Shown: one piece after another, positions 7,142 through 14,521 of the stretch
Position numbering within the stretch: the first letter of the stretch is position 1
Layout: each line of letters opens with the position of its first letter
NCBI GenBank assembly: GCA_000432515.1
Contig: HF996035.1
Location: 63,681-127,680 of the forward strand
Direction of reading: 5' to 3'
Length of the DNA stretch: 64,000 bases
Source: Bacteroides sp. CAG:545
GTDB lineage: Bacteria > Bacteroidota > Bacteroidia > Bacteroidales > UBA932
The notes under the pieces: generated by a model
Databases searched by the model: none
What the model saw: only the letters and a program-made list of their open reading frames with translations
What the model was told of the DNA's origin: nothing
Program-made: the position numbers and the translations under genes

Positions 7142-7167
7142 GTAAGCGTCTCCGCGGTTACGTCTTG
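7142..7167 (+). repeat. 26-bp motif shared with 10891-10917
   Basis: GTAAGCGTCTCCGCGGTTAC followed by GTCTTG is repeated at 10892-10917 with one mismatch and in the same orientation. At both places it lies within 25 bp of a copy of the palindromic element, upstream here and downstream there. Confidence 0.65.
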
Positions 7168-7190
7168 ACGCGTTAAGTTTTCAGTATGTT

Positions 7191-7306
7191 TGGCGCACCA
7201 TGTAAAGTGTTAAGTATCAGCGATTTAACTGTTTTCAGAGTTGCCGAAACCACAACTCTGAAAAGCGTTAAAGTGCTGATTTATAGTGATTTGCGCGTCA
7301 CGCTAA
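7191..7306. repeat. Palindromic element, copy 2 of 3
   Basis: A 12-bp perfect stem TTTTCAGAGTTG (7232-7243)/CAACTCTGAAAA (7253-7264). The right flank GTGCTGATTTATAGTGATTTG.. runs to GCGTCACGCTAA and closely matches copy 3. Its right end abuts the first codon of the truncated regulator gene at 7307, which suggests that the element marks the break. Confidence 0.75.
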
Positions 7307-7750
7307 AGTGTCCTTGACCTGGACTACAGTTTGATGCTCATCAAGCACACGGATTTGGATTTGGAGACAGTCATTCTGCTGGACCGGGTGCAGAAGCACA
7401 AGCCTATATCGGCCGAGGCGGTGAAGATGCTCCGCAGCAAGCAACTGGTGGAAGGCAGGAAGAATGCGCTGATTGTGGCCAAATCCATTGCCCAAGCGAC
7501 GGAGCAGGAAGCGGAGTATAGCAAAGCTAAAGGCTTTAGTAAGGAATTCTGTTGTAATCTGATTCTAAAAGCATTGGAAGAACATGATGGCCTTCCGAAA
7601 TTCAAGATTAACCAACTTCTTTTTGAATATCTTCCTCAGCATCTAACCGAGGAACAAAAAGATTGGAAGGTATCCAGACTTTTGACAACACTACGAGATT
7701 CCGGTGATATTTTTTTGGATACGGGTAAAATCTGGCGAAAATCCAAATAG
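7307..7750 (+). pseudogene. C-terminal remnant of an AlbA_2/divergent AAA-4 type ATP-binding regulator
   Basis: The frame opens directly after the palindromic element with VLDLDYSLMLIKHTDLDLET and reads through to a natural stop. The segment LMLIKHTDLDLETVILLDRV followed by QKHKPIS, and the C-terminal winged-helix-like part (LTEEQKDWKVSRLLTTLRDS), resemble the C-terminal third of the large Bacteroidetes family of putative DNA-binding/ATP-binding regulators with an N-terminal AlbA_2 domain. About two thirds of the usual protein is missing, including that domain, and no start codon with upstream signals is evident (TTG at 7331, ATG at 7334). I therefore treat it as a fragment. The family assignment is from memory of its characteristic HTDLDLETV segment. 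Confidence 0.6.
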
Positions 7751-7758
7751 GATCACAG

Positions 7759-7907
7759 GAAAAAACGCAGGAACTTTAAGCGAAAAACGCAGGAACTTTA
7801 AGCGAAGTTCAAGGCGTAAAAAAACATCAACTGGCCTTCTGTGCGGCTGAGTGGTAGTTTTGCCCTTGAAATTTTAAGTGGGCTTTAAGTGAAAAACGCA
7901 GGAACTT
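7759..7907. repeat. 22-bp repeat GAAAAACGCAGGAACTTTAAGC
   Basis: Two copies in tandem (7759-7781 with one extra A, and 7782-7803) and a third partial copy at 7891-7907. The stretch from 7908 to 8042 shows no credible gene or further repeat. Confidence 0.75.
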
Positions 7908-8042
7908 CGCAGGAAATCTACACGAACTTTACATGGACAGCCAGTACGTTCAGCTTTTCCACGGCCGTATTCGCACAAGCGAATCCAATGACGTGAGCAA
8001 AAGGAGTGTTTTTAAGTACCTTCGTACCACTTGCCGAAAACG

Positions 8043-8067
8043 AAAAACCAGCCTCAGGAGAGACTGG
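8043..8067 (-). terminator. Terminator of the outer-membrane barrel gene
   Basis: On the minus strand: CCAGTCTC (8067-8060), loop TCCT, GAGGCTGG (8055-8048), then TTTTT (8047-8043). One G:U pair. It lies 25 bp after the stop of the barrel gene. Confidence 0.8.
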
Positions 8068-8092
8068 CCATATATTATCAATCAACTTGGTG

Positions 8093-8749
8093 CTAGAAAT
8101 AGTAGCGGATTCCTACTGTAGGCTTGATGCCGAGACTGAATTGTACAGCTGAAGTGGTTGAATAATTATCGGAATCATCACCTTTAATCTTCAGGTAAGC
8201 GTAGTCAAGTGACAAAAGATTTACACTCAGCCCGAGATGTGCTGTAGGCCTGAACTCAAACTGGCCGATGGCGAAATTCATACCGAATCCTGCAACTCCA
8301 TTTTTCTGGAATTTAGATGAGGTGAGGTCTGATTAATGTTGTCCAAAATAACCGCAGATGCCGAATTCCGGTGTGTAATACAGATTGCCGGTTACGTTAA
8401 GATAGTAAGCTATACTTGGTCCGATAGCAAAAATATTCGTGTTGTCTTTCAGCCACTTGCCGTCCTTTTTGCTGGTAGGGGATGAAACCAGTTCGTAACC
8501 GAGCGATCCGCTTACTCTCCAGTTGTCTGCAAAGAAATACCCGAATTCGCTGGTCAGATTGAATTCAGTATCTGATGGCGTGGAATCACCTTTCATGGTT
8601 GTCGAGCCGACTGTAACGCTGGTCTTGCTGGATCCTCCGGAAGCGCCTAAAATTCCACCCACATACATGTCGCCCCTATTCTGGGCGAACATTGCGCCGC
8701 ATGTCATAGCTGCGGCCGCTAACGTAACGATAATCCTTTTCATTTTCAT
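8093..8749 (-). pseudogene. Outer-membrane beta-barrel protein interrupted by an in-frame stop
   Basis: The frame starts MKMKRIIVTLAAAAMTCGAM with signal-peptide cleavage after MFAQ. It continues with alternating barrel strands and a Gly-rich start (VGGILGASGG), and ends in VGIRYYF, the terminal aromatic signature recognised by the BAM machinery. The intact product would be about 218 residues, the size of small porin/OmpX-like barrels of Bacteroidales. A single TAA at 8333-8335 interrupts it after GYFGQH. Upstream and downstream parts stay in the same frame, and the residues between the stop and the next Met (SDLTSSKFQKNGVAGFG) are barrel-like. It is therefore a recent nonsense mutation, a sequencing error, or a recoded codon. 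The 5' end and promoter are duplicated in front of the next gene. Confidence 0.8.
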
Positions 8750-8844
8750 TTTTGCTTAAAAAAAAGTCCTCCTAAGATAGGAATTATTTTGAGAATGTAT
8801 AGTCAAAGTTCAGAATTTCCTGCTTGCTACAACGTCTCGAGAAT
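8671..8844 (-). repeat. Segmental duplication, copy A (barrel-gene promoter and signal peptide)
   Basis: About 174 bp, nearly identical to 10578-10750. It contains the last 18 bp of the GH123-like gene, the intergenic promoter region and the signal-peptide codons of the barrel gene. A sequence AGGAGG about 19 bp before the ATG is AGGCGG in the other copy; such motifs are seldom used in Bacteroidetes. Confidence 0.9.
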
Positions 8845-10656
8845 CTTCTTGGCGGCGTTGATTGCGTTGGCGGCATAGTCTTCGGCGTCGGGGTCTTTGG
8901 TCAGGTGACGTATGAAGTCAATGTCCGGCATTACGAACAGGGACAGTGCCTGATTCAATTTCTGAAGAGACTCCGAGTCGCCGTTTTCTGCGAATTCTGC
9001 TTTCAGCACGGCGATTTTACGGAATGCGGTGATGCCGGCTTTAAGACGCTCGAACCTTATGGATGAGATACCGTCAGGGTAAACAAGATAAGTGTCGCCG
9101 GCCGCCCAGCTGGTGAAGCGGCTGTCATTCATAGGGTCGGCAGGCCAGCTGTTGTACGCCCATCTCAGGTAGCCGTCCAAACCTTTTGCCGCAATGTACC
9201 AGCTCATCCATTCTGCCTGCGCAGGGCCGCTGAACGTGAATGTGTTGGGCCAGGCCTCCGCACAACTTGTGTACCAGGTGGTAGTCATACCGTTCTTTCT
9301 GCGCCTCTCCACTGCACCCTCAGGAAAATTCTGCTCCATCGGAATACAATAGTAGTCGAGTACATCCAGCAGTTCCTCGTGGCAGTTTCCGGCGAATGCA
9401 ATCTTGAAATCAGAGTCAGCCTTTTTGATTACACTTACAGCATCGAGCATATGCTGCATCGGACGCTCGTCCATAGCTATCATGGTGATGTCAAACCATC
9501 CTTTCTCCTTGAGATGAGAGGCGAATGAACGGAGCATGACAGTCCAGAACTGCTCATACTCAGGCTCTCCAGGTTTTGCGCTCAGGAATCGGAAAGCATT
9601 TGCCGCCTGGTCGAAGTACTGGAACGACAGCCTCCACGGAATCATTGAATAACAGTTTATCTGGCTGTCCACACCTAAACTCATCATGAATTCCACCCAT
9701 TTGTCAAACACAGTGTAGTCGAACCACCATGAACCATCTGCCTTCTTCAGCCAAGTAACCATACTCTCGAACGGGTCGTAAGTCTGGCCGTTCCACGGCT
9801 TGTGCATGATTGAAGTCGTGATGACCTTGCCGCCGGCATCAGCGTACTGCTTCATAATCGGCCGCATAAGAGCAAAATGCTCATCGCTGAAAGGTTCCAC
9901 GTCATAATATCTCGAAACAGCATAAGGATTCTGCCAGAGGTCGAGATGGAACGGGTTTTCGGCAGGAAGCGTATGCTCTGATACCTCAATGTCGATGTTC
10001 AGGTCTGAAACAGACTTTCCGCCGGACATAAATGAAATCTTTCCCCTGTATGTACCTGCCTGCACATCACGCGGTACATTTATCTTGACCCAAACCGGCT
10101 GGGCACTGCCCTTTTTCATTGACAATGAACGCTCTATGTAATTTATCGGGTCGGCAACATAAGACGAGTCGAATTCGGAATTGATCCTCTCACCGCATCC
10201 TCCGCAACCGTCCTTGTTGATTTCATCCGTCATCACGAATCCCACAAATCCGGTCTCGACAGCGCTTGACGGAATTATAGTCTTGCCTGACCTCAGCTCG
10301 CCGGCCTCAACAGAAAGACAGTCAATGTCCTTTTCAGAACATACCAGAGCCTGCGCATAAACCTCTTCGCCCCTCCATGCTGACAGAGTCAATGTCCTGG
10401 TCAAGACAGACAAGTCACCGATTTCGGAATAATGCTGAGGGTACCTGGTATCGGTATTTCCCCAGCCGACAGCGATCTGCCCAGGTATAGGGGAGACGAT
10501 ATCAGACAGTCTTACATAATATGGCAGCCTCTCTATAGGAACATCGGTCTCTATCACGCAAGGGCCGACGTGTATATCGCCCCTGTTCTGGGCGAACATT
10601 GCGCCGCATGTCATAGCTACGGCCGCTAACGTAATGATAAACCTTTTCATTTTCAT
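8827..10656 (-). CDS. Secreted GH123/DUF4091-like glycoside hydrolase
   Basis: A 609-residue exported protein. Residues 1-22 are a signal peptide (MKMKRFIITLAAVAMTCGAM, cleavage after FAQ). A beta-sandwich N-terminal region (about 25-215) is followed by a TIM-barrel part that includes LDLWQNPYAVSRYY and TSIMHKPWNGQTYDP and carries an Asp-Glu pair in ITMIAMDERPMQHM near residue 390. The C-terminal DUF4091 part has GLDGYLRWAYNSWPADPMND. GH123 enzymes are beta-N-acetylgalactosaminidases with an adjacent Asp-Glu pair as stabiliser and acid. The DE pair here fits, but the substrate is an inference. Its first ~26 codons and its promoter are a copy of those of the barrel gene downstream, so the present gene is a chimera. 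No SusC/D neighbours. Confidence 0.8.
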   Translation of the reverse strand: MKMKRFIITLAAVAMTCGAMFAQNRGDIHVGPCVIETDVPIERLPYYVRLSDIVSPIPGQIAVGWGNTDTRYPQHYSEIGDLSVLTRTLTLSAWRGEEVYAQALVCSEKDIDCLSVEAGELRSGKTIIPSSAVETGFVGFVMTDEINKDGCGGCGERINSEFDSSYVADPINYIERSLSMKKGSAQPVWVKINVPRDVQAGTYRGKISFMSGGKSVSDLNIDIEVSEHTLPAENPFHLDLWQNPYAVSRYYDVEPFSDEHFALMRPIMKQYADAGGKVITTSIMHKPWNGQTYDPFESMVTWLKKADGSWWFDYTVFDKWVEFMMSLGVDSQINCYSMIPWRLSFQYFDQAANAFRFLSAKPGEPEYEQFWTVMLRSFASHLKEKGWFDITMIAMDERPMQHMLDAVSVIKKADSDFKIAFAGNCHEELLDVLDYYCIPMEQNFPEGAVERRRKNGMTTTWYTSCAEAWPNTFTFSGPAQAEWMSWYIAAKGLDGYLRWAYNSWPADPMNDSRFTSWAAGDTYLVYPDGISSIRFERLKAGITAFRKIAVLKAEFAENGDSESLQKLNQALSLFVMPDIDFIRHLTKDPDAEDYAANAINAAKKILETL

Positions 10657-10750
10657 TTTTGCTTTAAAAAAGTCCGCCTAAGATAGGAATTATTTTGAGA
10701 ATGTATGGTCAAAGTTCAGAATCTCCTGCTTGCTACAACGTCTCGAGAAT
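10578..10750 (-). repeat. Segmental duplication, copy B (captured promoter and signal peptide)
   Basis: It matches 8671-8844, from the mature N-terminus (QNRGD.VG) through the signal peptide and the whole upstream region to an 18-bp remnant of the 3' end of a GH123-like gene (TCTCGAGACGTTGTAG on the minus strand, about 10735-10750). The remnant shows the direction of copying: it is a tail of the gene that precedes the barrel promoter in copy A. Confidence 0.9.
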
Positions 10751-10754
10751 GAGA

Positions 10755-10871
10755 TTGCGCAGCGCGTAATCTTCTGAATGTCAACGATATAACCATTTTC
10801 AGAGTTGCGAAAATTACAACTCTGAAAAGTGCTAAAGTGCTGAGTTATAGCGACTTGCGCGTCGCGCTAAA
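10755..10871. repeat. Palindromic element, copy 3 of 3
   Basis: The clearest copy. The GC-rich end GCGCAGCGCGTAAT on the left mirrors TGCGCGTCGCGCTAA on the right, and the inner stem is TTTTCAGAGTTG (10796-10807)/CAACTCTGAAAA (10817-10828). The 26-bp motif also found at 7142 follows at 10892-10917. Between 10918 and 11078 no gene is evident. Confidence 0.75.
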
Positions 10872-11078
10872 TGACCAGCGATCATAGTCCGATAAGCGTC
10901 TCCGCAGTTACGTCTTGTCCGCCCCTTTGCCAAACTCCAGGAATCATCTCCCGCTGTCGCCCTTCCGGGGTGACAGCCATTTTGCGGCACTCCAGAAGTT
11001 GCCACCACGCTGAAGCCTGGCACCAATACCTGAAATCAAGGTGCCGAAAACGAAATGCCAGACTTTTTGGCATAAGGA

Positions 11079-11216
11079 ATGCACACGAAAAAATTCGGCC
11101 GGAAGGCGACAGAAGCCGTGTTGGCTAAGGTGTACACCGGTCCGACCGAATTTACGAAGAATGTGGATGCAGTCAGTCAGTTTAAGACTGAGCTGGTAGC
11201 CGGAATGCTGGAATGA
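11079..11216 (+). CDS. Possible 45-residue ORF, unknown
   Basis: The frame from ATG 11079 to TGA 11214-11216 reads MHTKKFGRKATEAVLAKVY and so on, ending ELVAGMLE. It is amphipathic and basic at the start, and looks protein-like in composition. It overlaps the 3' end of the convergent EF-hand gene by 35 bp, has no recognisable promoter, and may be the end of a decayed gene. Confidence 0.25.
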   Translation: MHTKKFGRKATEAVLAKVYTGPTEFTKNVDAVSQFKTELVAGMLE

Positions 11217-13335
11217 AGTCCAGGCAGCCGCAGAAAATGAAGTCCAGACAGCCGCAGAAATAGAGAACTGCGAAGGCGGCGATGAGAAGGAGGATTATGA
11301 CTATAGGAAGCCATATCTTCCACGCCGCAGTCTTCTGCTTGTAAGGGTCCGCGAGTCTGAGTTTCGGATATTTGGCAATGCTTGTGAGCTTGCCGCCGAA
11401 TACTACATTCACGAGGACCTTTGAGTTTATGGCCCAGCCGTTGGCGTTGAGGACAGGTCCGAGATTGCGCTTGCGGAGCTTGGTCCACGCGATGAAGCAG
11501 GACGGGCCGGAAATCACGAGCAGAAGTCCGAGCGTCATCAGCAGGAGCTTTTCGCCAGGAGTCGAGGCAATGACCGTCGCAATATCGGTGATGGCCGTGC
11601 TTATGTATCCCAATGCCATGCCTAAGGCAGCGAAAATACCGGCGAACTTGGCGATGTCGAATATCTGTTTCTTGTCGATCGGGGCAGCGGCTCCGGCAGC
11701 GGCAGGCGCTGTAGCAGCGACATTCTGAAGCTGTCCCTGAAGCTCAGAATTGATCTTGGCATCCTTGTCGGCAGCCGACTTGTTGATGATTCGCTCGCAG
11801 AACTCCCAGGCCTTGCGGTATGGAGCCCAGAATGCATGCTTGATGCTTACTGGATTGTCCACAACCTTCGTGATGACGGCATCGTAATCGTTGCCCTGAA
11901 GATCGTAGAAAATACCGTTCTTGCCAGGTCGCAGGTCATTGATATCACCGTCTGTCATCACTGCTACCGCGTCCATCGACTTTCCGAGTTTTTTGGATGA
12001 ACACTTGAAATAAATCAGGAAAATGCCGCTGAGCTTCGCCATGTCAGAGTGCTTGGACATATCTGCAACCCTGATGCACAGGTCGCAGCATCTCTGGTCA
12101 ATGTAGAGCTGGCCGAGCTCGAACACGGCACGCACACCCGGCGCTCTCGAATAGAAATCAGAGAAAAGCACGAAATTCTTCAGGAGCCTGTAAAGGTCTC
12201 TGTAGTAGAGCATCAGCTTCTTCACTTCATCGATTGAGTCGGACTCTGCTTTCACTGCCTTGTCCTTTTCCACAAGGGCAAGCAACTCGTCTTTTCTGTT
12301 CTCCTTCAGAATCTCCTCCACTCTTTCGATACCGAGACTTTCCACCTCACAGCCTGCCTTGGAACCAATCCAGGAAGCATAAGCATTGAACTTGCCGAGA
12401 ATGGCATTCCATTCTTTCTCATTGATTCCCTCCTTGTTTTCAGGGGTGAAGTCCAATGTCAATGCGAGGAACTTGTCGAATGCAGGCTTCCAGGCAGGGT
12501 TGATTCCACCGAAAGGAAGAATTCCGTTCTCTGTCGGCTTGGCTATCGGGCAGGAAGCGATCGAGTCAATGTCAGTTACAGCCACATTGACAGATTCCGC
12601 TACGGTCTTGTCGAAAGACAGAAGTCTGCATCTTGTGAAAAAGTCCGATATCTTGTCTTTTACGGCATTGCAGGCCTCGTATGCCGCTGCGGTATTGTCA
12701 CCGAAAGGTAGAATCTCTGCATTGGCCTGGTCCTTCCACTGGGCGTACTCGGCGCAAGCATTGTAGAATTTCTCGATCAGTTCCGCAGTGATTCCGGACT
12801 CTCCGCTTCTGTCTGATTCAGAACCGATTGTGGCAATGCAGTCGGCGATTGTCCGTGCCTGAGCCTCGTTGTCAGCAGTTACGGATGTGATAATGCCGTC
12901 GCCATTGAATTTGGTGCCGGTGAAAATCGCTTTTGTATCCAATGCATCCTCTACGCTGATTTCCTGCTTGTCCAGTCCGAGATTCCTGAGAATCTGGCGG
13001 GTAGAGTCGTACAGCTTTTTGCCGTTTTCATTGTCAGTATTTATCTGATCCAGACTCAGTACGCTGTCGCCTTTAAGTATAAGGTCTTTGTCCTTGATGA
13101 CGGAGGTCAGCCACTGCGCGGCCTGGACCACCTCGTTCACCATTATTTTTCCATCGTGTTCTGTGTCAATGAGATCGAGCGTCTGTCTGTCGAATTCGAG
13201 TCCGTCCACAGGGCAGCTTAGCACGGTCCAGAGTTTCTGGTCCAACTCGCCGAGATGGGCGATGTCTTCTCCGGATGCGATTTTTACGCGGATTGCCCCG
13301 CCGAGGGAGCAATATTGCCAATCGTATGATGCCAT
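11182..13335 (-). CDS. Large membrane protein with EF-hand-like calcium loops, function unknown
   Basis: A 717-residue protein, no named family. The N-terminal region begins MASYDWQYCSLGGAIRVKIA. It carries two EF-hand-like loops: DTEHDGKIMVNE (about residues 58-69) and a less complete KFNGDGIITS (about 145). A long helical middle (about 200-560) has Cys-rich spots (YIDQRCCDLCIRV). An Ala/Pro linker (about 565-585) leads to three C-terminal transmembrane helices (KFAGIFAALGMALGYI; LLLMTLGLLLVISG; WLPIVIILLLIAAFAVLY). No signal peptide, so the large N-terminal part is probably cytoplasmic. I took the ATG at 13335, since only a weak leader frame precedes it. A 24-bp tandem duplication gives FCGCLDFI twice near the C-terminus. 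Divergent from holA. Confidence 0.75.
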   Translation of the reverse strand: MASYDWQYCSLGGAIRVKIASGEDIAHLGELDQKLWTVLSCPVDGLEFDRQTLDLIDTEHDGKIMVNEVVQAAQWLTSVIKDKDLILKGDSVLSLDQINTDNENGKKLYDSTRQILRNLGLDKQEISVEDALDTKAIFTGTKFNGDGIITSVTADNEAQARTIADCIATIGSESDRSGESGITAELIEKFYNACAEYAQWKDQANAEILPFGDNTAAAYEACNAVKDKISDFFTRCRLLSFDKTVAESVNVAVTDIDSIASCPIAKPTENGILPFGGINPAWKPAFDKFLALTLDFTPENKEGINEKEWNAILGKFNAYASWIGSKAGCEVESLGIERVEEILKENRKDELLALVEKDKAVKAESDSIDEVKKLMLYYRDLYRLLKNFVLFSDFYSRAPGVRAVFELGQLYIDQRCCDLCIRVADMSKHSDMAKLSGIFLIYFKCSSKKLGKSMDAVAVMTDGDINDLRPGKNGIFYDLQGNDYDAVITKVVDNPVSIKHAFWAPYRKAWEFCERIINKSAADKDAKINSELQGQLQNVAATAPAAAGAAAPIDKKQIFDIAKFAGIFAALGMALGYISTAITDIATVIASTPGEKLLLMTLGLLLVISGPSCFIAWTKLRKRNLGPVLNANGWAINSKVLVNVVFGGKLTSIAKYPKLRLADPYKQKTAAWKIWLPIVIILLLIAAFAVLYFCGCLDFIFCGCLDFIPAFRLPAQS
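11213..11260. repeat. 24-bp tandem duplication in the 3' end of the EF-hand gene
   Basis: Two copies (11213-11236, 11237-11260) differing at one base. In frame they encode the eight residues FCGCLDFI twice. This lengthens the C-terminal tail just after the last transmembrane helix. Confidence 0.85.
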
Positions 13336-13407
13336 AGTTATGTAGTTTTTTGATATTTTCTGATTCCGCAAATTTCATATAATTATCTGAAAATACAAGG
13401 ATTTTAC

Positions 13408-13415
13408 TATATTTG
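13408..13415 (+). promoter_or_regulatory. Candidate -7 element upstream of holA
   Basis: TATATTTG fits TAnnTTTG. It lies 43 bp before the holA ATG. The -33 position (13385-13389) has only a partial match. Confidence 0.45.
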
Positions 13416-13458
13416 CTCGATTGGAGTATTATAAATTATTTTTAACCGGCGACAGCAG

Positions 13459-14499
13459 ATGGCGAAGTACGCGGATACAGAAGAGAAGTGCAGACAGATC
13501 ATAACGGATGTCAGGAACGGGGTGTTCGCTCCGATTTATCTGCTTATGGGCAGTGAACCGTATTATCCGGAACTTGTTTGTGGAGAGATAGTTAAAAATG
13601 CATTGACCGAAACTGAGAGGGACTTCAACCAGTCCATATATTATGGTATCGACGCGGTGGTGGATGATGTCGTTTCGGAGGCGAGGAGCTATCCTGTCAT
13701 GGCGGAGAGGCGTCTCGTTGTCCTTAAGGAAGCACAGAATGTGAAGGAGAGGGATATGGAGCCGCTCGCACAATATGCGGTCGAGCCGATGGACAGTACT
13801 GTCCTGGTGCTTCTGCTGCACGGAGCGTCGCTGGACAAGCGCAAATCCCTGTACAAGGCCATTTCCAAATGCGGTGTGGTGCTGGAGTCTGAGTCAATGC
13901 GGGATTACGAAATGCCCCAGTGGATTACATCATATTACAAGAAACTCGGACTGCAGATAGCCCCTGACGCGGCTGCACTGTTTGCGGAATATGCCGGAGT
14001 GGACATTGACAAGATAGTTCTCGAGACCGACAAGCTCCGCAGAAGTCTTCCGGAGGGAACAGTGGCGGTGACTGCGGCTGACATTGAAAAGAATGTGGGC
14101 ATCAGCAGACAGTTCAGCGTATTCGAATTGACCAAGACATTGGCCTATAGGCAGGCGCCGAAGGCTTTGAAGATCGCGGCGAATATCGGGTCCAGTCCGA
14201 AGTTCGTCATGTTGATGACTACCAGCGCATTATATGCGTATTTCTATAAAATTCTCAGACTGCACGCTGCATTGATGAAGAATCCGAGACTCTCCAACGG
14301 GGAGAAGGCCAAGCTGCTCGGAGTGTCACCTTATTTTATGGATGAATATGAGGCGGCTGCACGGAATTATCCTGTGAAAAAGTGTATGCAGATAGTGTCT
14401 CTGCTCGAGGAATATGACTTTAGAGGAAAGGGAGGAGACGGAGAGAGTGTTCCGCCGGCCGAACTGCTGATGGAGCTGGTTTCCAAGATATTGAACTGA
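13459..14499 (+). CDS. holA: DNA polymerase III, delta subunit
   Basis: The clamp-loader subunit that opens the beta sliding clamp during replication. The 346-residue product has the AAA-like N-terminal region beginning FAPIYLLMGSEPYY, a domain II with LVVLKEAQNVKER, the central helical region (ISRQFSVFELTKTLAYRQAP), and a C-terminal collar domain with LLGVSPYFMDEYEAAARNYP. Length and order match the Bacteroidetes HolA family. It starts a run of closely spaced plus-strand genes: 22 bp to the next gene. No oddities. Confidence 0.93.
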   Translation: MAKYADTEEKCRQIITDVRNGVFAPIYLLMGSEPYYPELVCGEIVKNALTETERDFNQSIYYGIDAVVDDVVSEARSYPVMAERRLVVLKEAQNVKERDMEPLAQYAVEPMDSTVLVLLLHGASLDKRKSLYKAISKCGVVLESESMRDYEMPQWITSYYKKLGLQIAPDAAALFAEYAGVDIDKIVLETDKLRRSLPEGTVAVTAADIEKNVGISRQFSVFELTKTLAYRQAPKALKIAANIGSSPKFVMLMTTSALYAYFYKILRLHAALMKNPRLSNGEKAKLLGVSPYFMDEYEAAARNYPVKKCMQIVSLLEEYDFRGKGGDGESVPPAELLMELVSKILN

Positions 14500-14521
14500 A
14501 CAACTGAAACTACTTATATAA

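Noticed and set aside
7933..8121. 62-codon plus-strand frame after the 22-bp repeat
   Set aside because: It overlaps the terminator and the 3' end of the barrel gene, is rich in Arg/Lys/Ser without pattern, and has no promoter.
8823..8840. AGGAGG near 8771 as evidence of Shine-Dalgarno use
   Set aside because: It lies about 19 bp from the ATG, too far, and is AGGCGG in the duplicated copy; Bacteroidetes seldom use such sites.
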